DNA of 64,000 nt, from positions 2,170,001-2,234,000 of the forward strand of contig NZ_PGET01000001.1 of the NCBI RefSeq assembly GCF_002797975.1, given 5' to 3'. The translations under genes and the position numbers were made by a program. How positions within the stretch are numbered: position 1 is the stretch's first letter; the number at the start of each line of letters is the position of its first letter. Of this stretch, positions 8,917 through 17,243 are shown in pieces. Source of the DNA: [Clostridium] celerecrescens 18A. GTDB taxonomy: Bacteria > Bacillota > Clostridia > Lachnospirales > Lachnospiraceae. A model generated the notes under the pieces. It saw only the letters and a program-made list of their open reading frames with translations, was not told where the DNA came from and searched no databases.

Positions 8917-9783
8917 TTATCCCTTTACCGCGCCAGCAGTCAACCCGCTCATGAAGTAGCGGCTGGTGCACATATAAATGACTATGATTGGTATGATTGA
9001 AATTGTAGAGCCTGCAAACATCAGGTTCCATGCAGCCGTTCCGTCTCCGCTGTTTTTTAACATGACAACGCCAACAGTCAGAGGGCGGAGCTTGTCATTG
9101 GACATGGTGAACACCAGCGGCATGATGTATTCATTCCAGCCGGTACGGAACGAAAGAAGCCCGATGGTCGCAATGACCGGTTTTAAAAGTGGTAATATTA
9201 TTTTATAATAAATCTGGAAAAAAGTACAGCCATCTAATTTGGCCGCCTCATCAAGTTCCTTGGAAATGGTATTCATAAATCCACGTACCAGGAAAATGTA
9301 GGTTGCCTGACCCATACCAGTGGAAATCAGGATTATGCTTAGAAGGGAGGTATTCATTTTCACCTTCACAGCGAGTTCAAACAGGGGCCTTAAGCTTACA
9401 CTTCCCACGTTGACAAACATAAAGGCTACAAAAATGCTGTACAATAACTCTTTTCCTTTGAATTTTTTTCTTGCGAACACGTATCCGGCCATGGTCGTTG
9501 TCAGGATGGACAATACCATGACACCAAGGCTTATCATAAGGCTGTTCACAGTATAGACCGCGAAATTGGCCTTTTCCCAGGCCTGCTTGTAGTTGTCAAA
9601 GATAAATGTTTTAGGCAGAATGTCGGTGCCTCCTAAAAGCAGTTCATTATTCGCCTTAAAAGATCCCAGTATAATGTAGATGACCGGGTAAAGGGTGATC
9701 AGCGAAATAACCAGGAGAAGCATGAACAGAAGGCTTCGCATTACTTTTGTCTTTTTTGAATATACGGTATGTGTCTTTTCCAT
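8917..9783 (-). CDS. Carbohydrate ABC importer permease, MalG type
   Basis: A 288-residue inner membrane permease with six predicted transmembrane segments. The EAA loop ELDEAAKLDGCTFFQIYY (about residues 185-202) contacts the ATPase. The start is at 9783, with AAGGAGG five bases upstream; the upstream in-frame start is unsupported. It is the second permease of the importer and lies four bases before the enzyme gene. No ATP-binding subunit is encoded in the locus, as is common for CUT1 importers that share an MsmX-like ATPase. Confidence 0.9.
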   Translation of the reverse strand: MEKTHTVYSKKTKVMRSLLFMLLLVISLITLYPVIYIILGSFKANNELLLGGTDILPKTFIFDNYKQAWEKANFAVYTVNSLMISLGVMVLSILTTTMAGYVFARKKFKGKELLYSIFVAFMFVNVGSVSLRPLFELAVKVKMNTSLLSIILISTGMGQATYIFLVRGFMNTISKELDEAAKLDGCTFFQIYYKIILPLLKPVIATIGLLSFRTGWNEYIMPLVFTMSNDKLRPLTVGVVMLKNSGDGTAAWNLMFAGSTISIIPIIVIYMCTSRYFMSGLTAGAVKG

Positions 9784-9793
9784 ATCTGCCTCC

Positions 9794-10714
9794 TTAAACC
9801 ACATCATCCAGTTTTCTTGCAAGGTACATGTAAACGGCTGTAATCACGCCGATAATAAGAGCAGCCATAATGCTGAGTACGGTTGCATAACCGATCTGGG
9901 GCGTTGTCTGTGAACCGAATATCAGCTTATAAATATAGGTGAACATTACCTCAGATCTGCTGTTAGGCCCTCCATTGGTAAGTACAAGAATCGATTCATA
10001 ATCCTTCAGCGCTGTAGTGATGGCCAGCATTAAGATAACCTTTAGCACAGGGCTCAGCATGGGAAGGGTGATATAAAAGAATGACTGTACCCCATTGGCT
10101 CCGTCCATCTTGCAGCTTTCGTATATTTCTTCCGAAATGCTGGAAAGACCTGACATAAACAGAATCATATAGTTTCCGAATCCGCCCCATACCGCCACGA
10201 TGATAATGGAAATCATAACGATGGAGGCGCTTCCCAGCCAGTCAATGGGGGAATGGATCATTCCAAGCTTCTGCAGATAAGCATTCAATACGCCGTTGTA
10301 TACGGCAAAGATAAAGCCGAATATAAGGCTGTAAACGGCAGAGCTTATGACCGTAGGCATAAAATAAATCCCCCGGAAGATTCCGCTTCCCTTGATCTTC
10401 TGGTTCAGCAAAACAGCAAGAAGCAGGGATAAGGGTATGATGATGATTAACTTCATCACAGCATATTCAAAGGTATGAAGGACGCTGCGCCAGAAAACGG
10501 CATCCTGAAACATTCTGGTAAAGTTTTTAAATCCTATATAGTAAGCTGTAAATCCGTTGTAATCATAGAAAATATATCGGAAAAGCCAGCAGAAAGGATA
10601 GATGGATATTACCACCAGCAAGAACACTGCCGGAAGCAGCATGAAAAAAGAAGCAAAATCCCCCCTGCTGCCTGCCCGTTTCATTCGCTCCGCAAAGCTT
10701 AATTTTTCTTTCAT
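9794..10714 (-). CDS. Carbohydrate ABC importer permease, MalF type
   Basis: A 306-residue permease with six transmembrane segments and the EAA loop EEIYESCKMDGANGVQSF. It pairs with the MalG-type subunit encoded ten bases downstream. A GTG at 10726 is also in frame, but AAAGGTG fits the ATG at 10714 better. A 14-base-pair hairpin separates it from the binding-protein gene, so permease levels are probably lower than binding-protein levels. Confidence 0.9.
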   Translation of the reverse strand: MKEKLSFAERMKRAGSRGDFASFFMLLPAVFLLVVISIYPFCWLFRYIFYDYNGFTAYYIGFKNFTRMFQDAVFWRSVLHTFEYAVMKLIIIIPLSLLLAVLLNQKIKGSGIFRGIYFMPTVISSAVYSLIFGFIFAVYNGVLNAYLQKLGMIHSPIDWLGSASIVMISIIIVAVWGGFGNYMILFMSGLSSISEEIYESCKMDGANGVQSFFYITLPMLSPVLKVILMLAITTALKDYESILVLTNGGPNSRSEVMFTYIYKLIFGSQTTPQIGYATVLSIMAALIIGVITAVYMYLARKLDDVV

Positions 10715-10739
10715 GAGTCGTTTCACCTTTCTTTAAAAC

Positions 10740-10774
10740 AGGGGCTGCTTTTAGTTTGTCTAAAAACAGCCCCT
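10740..10774 (-). terminator. Intercistronic hairpin after the binding-protein gene
   Basis: AGGGGCTGTTTTTA and TAAAAGCAGCCCCT (minus strand) pair across a short loop and are followed by GTTTTAAAG. It sits between the solute-binding protein and permease genes. It probably acts as a leaky terminator or mRNA-stabilising stem that favours the binding protein. Confidence 0.65.
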
Positions 10775-10787
10775 CTGCTCTCTGCAC

Positions 10788-12215
10788 TTATTTGTCTAAG
10801 TACTCAATAGTTCCTGCATTTGGATGCATCGGGTCAAAGTCCTTGATGATAAGTCTCTTAATCTTGCCCATGCTTACATCATTGTCAAGCGCATCGTTGT
10901 ATCTCTTGTTTAAATCTTTGATCGCATCGTCAGCACTGACATTGCCTAAGATCGCATTCCAAAGAGTTGCTATATAATCATCACCCTGGATAGCGACTGC
11001 CGGTACTGCCGGATATACGCTTTCGTAATCCTGTAATTTGAAATCCGCCAGTCTGCCGGTCTTAGAAGCATCGATCGCACTGCTCATATATCCGGAGATC
11101 GGAAGGCAATAGCCGCCCTCTAAGTAGCCCTTTAAGAAATCTTCACTGGAAAAGAACTTAATGACTTCCCATGCAGCATCTTTATTCTTGGAAGAAGAAA
11201 GCATCATGTACCCCTTCTGAGGCTGAATGGTTAAAGCGCCCTTTATTTCTCCGTCAAGAGTCGGAACGGTGGATACTCCCCAATCAAATTTAGTAACCGG
11301 GAACTGGTCGGTAAACACACCTGCTTCCTGAGATGCATTGCCCCAGAGAGCAAATGCACCCTCTGCAAACTGTGCTCTCATGGCGTCTACACCCTGGGAT
11401 ACGGATCCCGGAAGAACGCTGTTATCCTTAAAGAACTGGTTGCTCTTTTCGATCACCGGTTTATAACCGTCAAAATTGAACTCACCATTCTTATAATCAT
11501 AACGGTAGATACCGCTTGTCTCACAGGTACCTTCAATCCATCTGATGAAGGGGACGCTTGAGGTAAAGGCAACACCGAAGTTTTTCCCACCGCCGTTTTC
11601 CGTTACCTTCTTAGCCAGATCAATGACACCATCTAAGGTATCCGGGAATTCGGTAACACCTGCTGCTTCCACCAGAGCTTTGTTGTATTCCATTCTTACA
11701 CCGCTTCTCATGCCTGTGGGAATCCAGTATACATTGCCGTCGATCATGTCGATTCCTTCATACTGAAGCTTGCTGGCCTCGGTCACCTTCTCATAATCAG
11801 CATCTGTAATTCTATCATTTAATGGCTCCAGGATTTTTGCATCTGCAAAGGTCTTTAAATCAAAGCCGCTCTGGCCTGCACTGATCCCTGCAATATCAGG
11901 TGCCGTGCCGGAGGAATATGCCATGGAAAGCATATTTGCGTAATCGTCTGTTACCACAGTCATTTCGATCTTGATGCCCTTGTCATTGGTCTCATTGAAT
12001 TCGCTGATTTTCTGATCCACGTACTCGGAGTCATGACGGTCATTGGTCCAGACCTTTATCACTGTTTCCCCTGCTGAAGCGGCTTTTGTGCCCTCCCCTT
12101 CTGCCTGATTCTGCTCTGCAGTTGTGCCGGCCGTACCTCCTCCGCCAGAACAGCCCGTAAGTGCAGCAGCAGCCAGGACTCCTGCCATCATAAAACTCAA
12201 AGCTCTTTTTTTCAT
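10788..12215 (-). CDS. Sugar ABC importer solute-binding lipoprotein
   Basis: A 475-residue family-1 extracellular binding protein. The N terminus MKKRALSFMMAGVLAAAAL ends in the lipobox LTGC, so the protein is anchored outside the membrane by the cysteine, followed by a Gly/Thr/Glu-rich linker. The start at 12215 is fixed by AAGGAG and by the signal peptide; the longer open frame would bury the signal. It is the first importer gene after the two-component system, and it should deliver the ligand to the two permeases downstream. The ligand is unknown. Confidence 0.9.
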   Translation of the reverse strand: MKKRALSFMMAGVLAAAALTGCSGGGGTAGTTAEQNQAEGEGTKAASAGETVIKVWTNDRHDSEYVDQKISEFNETNDKGIKIEMTVVTDDYANMLSMAYSSGTAPDIAGISAGQSGFDLKTFADAKILEPLNDRITDADYEKVTEASKLQYEGIDMIDGNVYWIPTGMRSGVRMEYNKALVEAAGVTEFPDTLDGVIDLAKKVTENGGGKNFGVAFTSSVPFIRWIEGTCETSGIYRYDYKNGEFNFDGYKPVIEKSNQFFKDNSVLPGSVSQGVDAMRAQFAEGAFALWGNASQEAGVFTDQFPVTKFDWGVSTVPTLDGEIKGALTIQPQKGYMMLSSSKNKDAAWEVIKFFSSEDFLKGYLEGGYCLPISGYMSSAIDASKTGRLADFKLQDYESVYPAVPAVAIQGDDYIATLWNAILGNVSADDAIKDLNKRYNDALDNDVSMGKIKRLIIKDFDPMHPNAGTIEYLDK

Positions 12216-12362
12216 AACTTTCTCCTTTCCAAACTTATCATAACGTATTTGCCTTGATGCTACTATTTTAACCATTTTAGTTTTATTATGACATGGCATT
12301 TTCCATGATTCATGTAACACTTTTAAACATTGTACCGCAGCAGACAGCCAAATGATAATAAA

Positions 12363-12403
12363 AGAAGGCATCCCGCAGGCCATTAACCGGCATTTGGGAT
12401 ACC
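12363..12403 (-). terminator. Hairpin after the sensor kinase gene
   Basis: GGTATCCCAAATGCC and GGCCTGCGGGATGCC (minus strand) form an imperfect stem followed by TTCTTTTATTATC. It probably ends or attenuates the yesN-yesM transcript ahead of the importer genes. Confidence 0.55.
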
Positions 12404-12416
12404 TCACTTATGCTTC

Positions 12417-14222
12417 TTATTTTCCGGGAATGCGGATCACCACACTATTCCTGTAATATGGAATGGTCTGAAAATCCATCTCCGCTTCTCCGTAATATAT
12501 TTTTAATCTTGTATAAACATTATGAAGCCCGATATGATGGCCCCCTGCCGGTTCATTCCGGTAAATGGTGTCGTGGGCTTTCTCTATATCAATGCCGCAG
12601 CCATTATCAGTGACTTCAATGTAAATCCAGTCCTCTTTCCGGTAAAAACGAACATCAATGGAAGGAATGCACACCGCCTCCCCCCACTTCTCATCCCGAA
12701 AGCCGTGCTTGATGGAGTTTTCCACCAGGGGCTGTAAAATCAATTTGAGAATCCGATACTCATTAAGCTCCTCCTCTACATAGGACTGGAAGGAAATAGA
12801 CTTATTGGTCCTGTGGTTCATGATATTGATGTAAGCTTCCACATGGGCGATTTCATTCCTGACCATGATAAGCTCATCCCCATAGTTCAAACCAATCCGC
12901 ATAAAGGTCCCAAGATTATTGATCATGGATGATGCCACTAAAGTGTGGTTGTTCAGCACTTCAAGGTTGATGCCTTCCAGCGTATTATAGAGCAGATGAG
13001 GATTAATCTGTTCTGCCAGAAGTTGTATCTCCAGCTGGTATTTTTCATGCTCATCTTTCTTGATCTGGCTGATTTGAGACTGAATGGTACAGTGCATGGA
13101 ATTGACCGCTGCATTCAGTTGTCCGATTTCATCATCGTATTTTGTTTCATATGGCTCGTCATATTGATTCTCCTTGATCTGCCGGATGCTCTCCATAAGC
13201 CGTTCCAGAGGCGAAGTGATAAACTTAGACAAAAGAGCGGAAAATACAACAGAAAATATCAGACCGGCACCGCCCATTAAGACGATGAATTGATTCATGG
13301 CAGCGATCTTCCTGTTTAAAGATTCTTTCGAGAGAACGCTGATCAGCTGAAGGTCCGAAAACGGAAGCATCTGGGAATAAACTACATTGTCCGTCAAATC
13401 CGCTATCTGGCGGATCTGGGTGTCCTTATTATTTTCCTTTACTCCCCGGATAAAATCCTGGCTTTCTAACACCATTCTCATGGACTGGGGATTTTTAAGG
13501 CTGATGTTATTTCCCTTGGAATCCACCACAAAATAAGAGCGTTCAAAATAATTGGCATTGGATAAGGACAGCCTGCTTTGAAATTTCTGCAGATTTAACA
13601 GGACCACCAGTCTGGTAGCAACTTCTTCTCCCTTCGTGGTTATCACCACATTATCGCCGGGAGTCAGCGTTGATAATGGAATCACAATGGGAATTACGTC
13701 TTGCTGCTGCAAAAAAGGGCTCTGACAGTTAGGGAGCCAGGTGATTTCACCAATGGCTCCATAATCAGCCAGGAAATCGGATAAGTTTTTCTCCGGTCTC
13801 ACCCCATAAGCATATACCGTATTGCAGGTCCCATCCTTATTGACCATAAACACCGACTCAATCATACTGTTGCTGCTTATTAGGTTGATGAGCTGGACCT
13901 GAACCCCTTCCTGGTTTAAATAGTTGTTCTGATCCCGGCCGCTTACGACCACCCTTTGTATGGCAGGGGTGGAAGCAAAGCTGATTACATTCGTAAGCAA
14001 GGTATCATACATGTTATTTAAGGATTCCGAAATCACATTCATGGTATCCTGCATCTGCATTTCCACTTCTTCATAATAGAGCTTGTTAAAATATCCTCTC
14101 GCAAAAATGCAAATAAAAATAGTAAGCATGATGTCAATGCTGAACATGCAAATCCGGATTTTGGAAGCGATCTTCCTGTCTCCAATGAATTTAAAAACCG
14201 TTTCTTTTAACCGTTTTATCAT
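12417..14222 (-). CDS. YesM-type sensor histidine kinase
   Basis: A 601-residue membrane kinase. There is one transmembrane helix near residues 25-45, a large extracellular sensor of about 250 residues, a second helix near 290-310 and a HAMP segment (SPLERLMESIRQIKENQYDEP). The His_kinase H-box is EQINPHLLYNTLEGINLEVL, and the GHKL ATPase motifs are LVENSIKHGF and DNGCGID. It is encoded 15 bases after its response regulator and upstream of the importer, so it probably senses the extracellular sugar or cell-wall state and induces the locus. AAAGG precedes the start. Confidence 0.92.
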   Translation of the reverse strand: MIKRLKETVFKFIGDRKIASKIRICMFSIDIMLTIFICIFARGYFNKLYYEEVEMQMQDTMNVISESLNNMYDTLLTNVISFASTPAIQRVVVSGRDQNNYLNQEGVQVQLINLISSNSMIESVFMVNKDGTCNTVYAYGVRPEKNLSDFLADYGAIGEITWLPNCQSPFLQQQDVIPIVIPLSTLTPGDNVVITTKGEEVATRLVVLLNLQKFQSRLSLSNANYFERSYFVVDSKGNNISLKNPQSMRMVLESQDFIRGVKENNKDTQIRQIADLTDNVVYSQMLPFSDLQLISVLSKESLNRKIAAMNQFIVLMGGAGLIFSVVFSALLSKFITSPLERLMESIRQIKENQYDEPYETKYDDEIGQLNAAVNSMHCTIQSQISQIKKDEHEKYQLEIQLLAEQINPHLLYNTLEGINLEVLNNHTLVASSMINNLGTFMRIGLNYGDELIMVRNEIAHVEAYINIMNHRTNKSISFQSYVEEELNEYRILKLILQPLVENSIKHGFRDEKWGEAVCIPSIDVRFYRKEDWIYIEVTDNGCGIDIEKAHDTIYRNEPAGGHHIGLHNVYTRLKIYYGEAEMDFQTIPYYRNSVVIRIPGK

Positions 14223-14237
14223 ATCTGCCTTTCCAAA

Positions 14238-15827
14238 TTACAGTGTTTTTCCGCTGTTTCTGTTGTAATCCGAGGGGGAGACACCTGTGTTCTGTTTGAA
14301 AACCCGGTAGAAGGAACGGTAATCGTCGTAGCCGGTTGCAGCGGCCACTTCCGCCACCGGCATATCCGGCATCCGCTCCATCAGCCCCTTAGCATGATCC
14401 ATTTTGATCCGGATCACATAATCCCTGAAATTGATTCCCGTCTTTAATTTAAAATAACTGGTAAAATAAACATCACTGAGATTAACGTGTCTTGCCACGT
14501 CCTTGGCCAGAATTTTTTCTCCCATATGGGACTTGATATAATACTCCGCCGCCTGAATGATCTGGTTCTTCGGCCCGCTCTCTCCGGATCCCTGCTTTCC
14601 GGCACACGCTTCCAGAAAATCCTCCATATAGGCCTTCAGTTCTTCAAAGGTACGTATGGTATTAATGGGGAGGATGACTTCCGCCTGGGAAAACTCTTTT
14701 CCGCTTCCCAGTTCCTTCTGAATATCCGTAATCAGATAAATACACATCCCACGGATATAATTGGGTGGGGGCATCGGCACATAAAGAAGTTTGGAAAAAT
14801 ATTCCCGGCAAAACTCCCGTATTTGCTCCGTCCGGTTCATGGCAATCGAATACATCAGATTATTATAATCCATCTGATTCGCTGCTGCAGGCGGCGGCGC
14901 AGTGCACAGAATGCTCTCATCAAAGATCTTATGATCCGTCTCATAAAAGCTGTAGGACAGGCACATAAGGGCTGTTTTATAGGAATTGGAGCAGTCCGTA
15001 AGCGAAGCTCCTTCCTTACCGATTCCGACCGTTAAATCCATAGTCGAATCCCGGTTCACCCGTTTTAGGCACCGGACCGCAAGATAACGGTAATTCACAG
15101 GCAGATCTCCCGGCTGCATGGTATGGATGATCGTCAAAAGCTCGCTGGAGCTTGAGATAAGAAATTCATATCTGGTTTCCTGAAGTTCTTCACTCACAAT
15201 ATCCATCAGATAATTGATCTGCTGGAACTCATCCTCTTGTTCCCCGTCCTCTTTCCCCTGAATGGAAAAAACCATGACCCGGAAAGGACTGTCATTTAAC
15301 TTAAGTTCCAGCCGCCCGATTTCATCCTTTATCTCATCATAGGAATAAAATTCGTTCTTTAAAAGTCTCTTTAAGAATTTTTCTTTTGGCTCTGACTTAA
15401 CATTTAAATAGGCGGAATAGGAATGGATATGGTTGGACTGGAGGATCTCCTCTTTCTGCTGTCTGATCTCCGTCACCAGTTCATCAATCTTAATTGGCTT
15501 TAGAAAATAATTCTTAGCTCCCAGCTGAATTGCCTTCTGCGCATATTTAAAATCTCCATATCCGCTTAAAATAATAAAGTTGGTCTGCAGCTTTTCATTT
15601 TTTACCTGTTCCATCAGCTGCAGCCCATCCATGCCCGGCATACGGATATCGGTAATGACAATGTCTGGATTGCAGGACTTAATAATCTCATAAGCCTCCC
15701 TGCCATCCTCTGCAGTGCCCACGATGGTAATACCAAACTGCTCCCAGGGCACAACCGTAGACAGCCCATTGCGGATCGCCGCTTCATCGTCCGCTATCAA
15801 TAGGGTTATATTTTTATTTGCATCCAT
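14238..15827 (-). CDS. YesN-type response regulator with AraC DNA-binding domain
   Basis: A 529-residue regulator. The receiver domain covers residues 1-120, with acidic DDE near 14 and the phosphoacceptor aspartate in VITDIRMPGMDG. A middle region of about 270 residues follows, then an AraC C terminus with two helix-turn-helix motifs ending GYDDYRSFYRVFKQNTGVSP. It should bind the promoter of the importer genes when phosphorylated by the adjacent YesM. The ATG at 15827 overlaps the stop codon of the upstream reverse transcriptase (TAATG), and its GGAGG lies inside that gene. The pair is therefore probably translationally coupled. Confidence 0.92.
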   Translation of the reverse strand: MDANKNITLLIADDEAAIRNGLSTVVPWEQFGITIVGTAEDGREAYEIIKSCNPDIVITDIRMPGMDGLQLMEQVKNEKLQTNFIILSGYGDFKYAQKAIQLGAKNYFLKPIKIDELVTEIRQQKEEILQSNHIHSYSAYLNVKSEPKEKFLKRLLKNEFYSYDEIKDEIGRLELKLNDSPFRVMVFSIQGKEDGEQEDEFQQINYLMDIVSEELQETRYEFLISSSSELLTIIHTMQPGDLPVNYRYLAVRCLKRVNRDSTMDLTVGIGKEGASLTDCSNSYKTALMCLSYSFYETDHKIFDESILCTAPPPAAANQMDYNNLMYSIAMNRTEQIREFCREYFSKLLYVPMPPPNYIRGMCIYLITDIQKELGSGKEFSQAEVILPINTIRTFEELKAYMEDFLEACAGKQGSGESGPKNQIIQAAEYYIKSHMGEKILAKDVARHVNLSDVYFTSYFKLKTGINFRDYVIRIKMDHAKGLMERMPDMPVAEVAAATGYDDYRSFYRVFKQNTGVSPSDYNRNSGKTL

Positions 15828-16813
15828 TATTCTGATTTCCTCCCAAGTACAGCCAAAAGCTTCTGCTCCGCCTCCTGAAACCACTGATCTTCAGGATTTA
15901 CCAAAAGGATATACTGTATTCTTCCCAAAAGAGAAAGAAGATACTGATTCTCCGGAATTCCCGCAGCATTTCCGATCCTTTTCAGATGGGAATTTACCCC
16001 GTATTTCTGACAGTAAAAAATCTCCTGCCGCAGTTTCCTTCTGTAATCCAGGGAAACCTGCAGTTTTTCATTGACCACAATTCCCGTTACCGCCTGTCTG
16101 CCATTGCGGTATAGAATCCTGGTCTTTGTTTCATTCAGTTCAAACCCCATGGAATTTAAAAAGCCGGAGACCTTCCGAATGACCAGGCCCGGGTTAAAAT
16201 CACCGGAAAACGTCATATCATCACAGTACCTGGTATAGGAAATTCCTTTATTTTCGCACCATTTATTTATGGATTCATCAAAATGCTTCATAACCAGATT
16301 GGAAACTGCAGGGGAAGTGGGAGCCCCCTGAGGCAGAAAATCGTTGCAGCAGCATAAGGCAGTCAGCATGGTTCCTACTGCAGGATGAAAATACCGGACG
16401 GGAAAAACGCTCTTTAAAATCATTGGAAATGAAATGCTGCCAAAGAAATCTTTGATATCCAGCTTCACCACCACATGTTTTCCTGTATGAACCCTGGCAT
16501 TGGACACCACTCCTGCACCTTTGTGGTAGGCGGTGGCGCTGCTTGAGACCGCATACCCATCCAGGATATGATGCAGGATATTCCTCTGTATTCTCATCAG
16601 CATATAATCCGGTACCATGAGGCTCCGCTGCCTTCCGTCTCTCTTTGGAATACGGACGGTGCGGTAATGGCGTTCTGTATGGTTGCTGAACGCATAAAGA
16701 CATGCCATTACCTTCTGGTCCGGCCAGCTGGTATTCCCCAAAAGCCGGAAAGATAATAGCATGTCCCTGCAATACTCCTTCGTGCAGTATTTCCATAAAT
16801 CTGTATGATACAT
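15827..16813 (-). CDS. Retron-type reverse transcriptase
   Basis: A 328-residue reverse transcriptase with no maturase or endonuclease domain, the normal size for retron RTs. Seen motifs: NARVH (105-109, the retron NAxxH signature), LDIKDFFGS (118-126), QGAPTSPAVSN (162-172), the active site YCDD (196-199, where YADD is usual) and VTG (242-244, the retron motif in the thumb). It should copy part of the RNA encoded just upstream (16864-17054) into msDNA. The start at 16813 has GGAGGAG close by; an ATG at 16825 is an alternative. The stop overlaps the yesN start. No recognisable toxin-like effector follows. Confidence 0.9.
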   Translation of the reverse strand: MYHTDLWKYCTKEYCRDMLLSFRLLGNTSWPDQKVMACLYAFSNHTERHYRTVRIPKRDGRQRSLMVPDYMLMRIQRNILHHILDGYAVSSSATAYHKGAGVVSNARVHTGKHVVVKLDIKDFFGSISFPMILKSVFPVRYFHPAVGTMLTALCCCNDFLPQGAPTSPAVSNLVMKHFDESINKWCENKGISYTRYCDDMTFSGDFNPGLVIRKVSGFLNSMGFELNETKTRILYRNGRQAVTGIVVNEKLQVSLDYRRKLRQEIFYCQKYGVNSHLKRIGNAAGIPENQYLLSLLGRIQYILLVNPEDQWFQEAEQKLLAVLGRKSE

Positions 16814-16863
16814 CGGCTCCTCCATCGTAGTTATATTCTTAAATTCCTTCTTATTCCTCAAAA

Positions 16864-17054
16864 AACAACAGAAGCAATACAAACATGATGCCGTAAGATG
16901 CGAAGATGTACAAGCCGCAGGCGCAGGCACATGCAATGTGCGGTAGTACCTCGCAGCAGATTATGGCCTTTGCCTAAACCATGAAATTCCCGGCAGCGAC
17001 TCGCTGCCCGGCCGCAGGATCATTACATGCGGAAATACTATTGCTTCTGCTGTT
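16864..17054 (-). ncRNA. Candidate retron msr-msd RNA
   Basis: The 191-base segment is bounded by 16-nt inverted repeats that pair with a single G-U: AACAGCAGAAGCAATA (a1, 17054-17039) and TATTGCTTCTGTTGTT (a2, 16879-16864). After a1 come a G (candidate branch point) and two msr hairpins: CCGCA/TGCGG, then CGGGCAGCG/CGCTGCCGG with one mismatch. The msd part has two 22-nt arms (16967-16946 and 16911-16890) that pair at 14 positions plus a G-U, capped by GCACAT-TGC-ATGTGC. The RT start is about 50 bases past a2, the classical retron order. The identification rests on structure and position, not on a database match. Confidence 0.82.
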
Positions 17055-17063
17055 ATGGTAATT

Positions 17064-17069
17064 ATTCTA
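17064..17069 (-). promoter_or_regulatory. Candidate -10 of the retron promoter
   Basis: TAGAAT on the minus strand would place the transcription start near 17056, at the outer edge of the a1 repeat. No good -35 is visible at 17 bases, so the call is tentative. Confidence 0.35.
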
Positions 17070-17144
17070 TCACAATGATTTTAAATATTCCACTCTGTTT
17101 TTCTTTGCTGGATATGCCTGAAACCTTTTCTTATATAATAATTT

Positions 17145-17169
17145 ACGTTAAAGCGTCGAAGTTTAACGT
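17145..17169. promoter_or_regulatory. Inverted repeat upstream of the aro promoter
   Basis: ACGTTAAA and TTTAACGT are exact inverted repeats separated by nine bases, ending nine bases before the -35 box. The spacing suits a dimeric regulator of aromatic biosynthesis, but I do not recognise the site. Confidence 0.5.
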
Positions 17170-17178
17170 GTAAAAGCG

Positions 17179-17207
17179 TTGACAACTTTCCTGCAATGGA
17201 TTACAAT
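17179..17207 (+). promoter_or_regulatory. Sigma-A promoter of the aro operon
   Basis: A perfect -35 TTGACA (17179-17184) lies 17 bases before TACAAT (17202-17207). The start of transcription near 17214 rules out the upstream in-frame ATG at 17196 and fixes the DAHP synthase start at 17244. Confidence 0.9.
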
Positions 17208-17243
17208 GGGGGATATATTTGCAAAAGAGAGGACATAAAAAAC

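Noticed and set aside
16998..17020. Simple terminator upstream of the aro promoter
   Set aside because: The GC-rich palindrome lacks a T-run and is explained better as the second hairpin of the retron msr.
15827..17054. Group II intron or diversity-generating retroelement
   Set aside because: The RT lacks maturase and endonuclease domains, there are no intron boundary structures, and there is no template/variable repeat pair nearby. The a1/a2 repeats and NAxxH/VTG motifs favour a retron.
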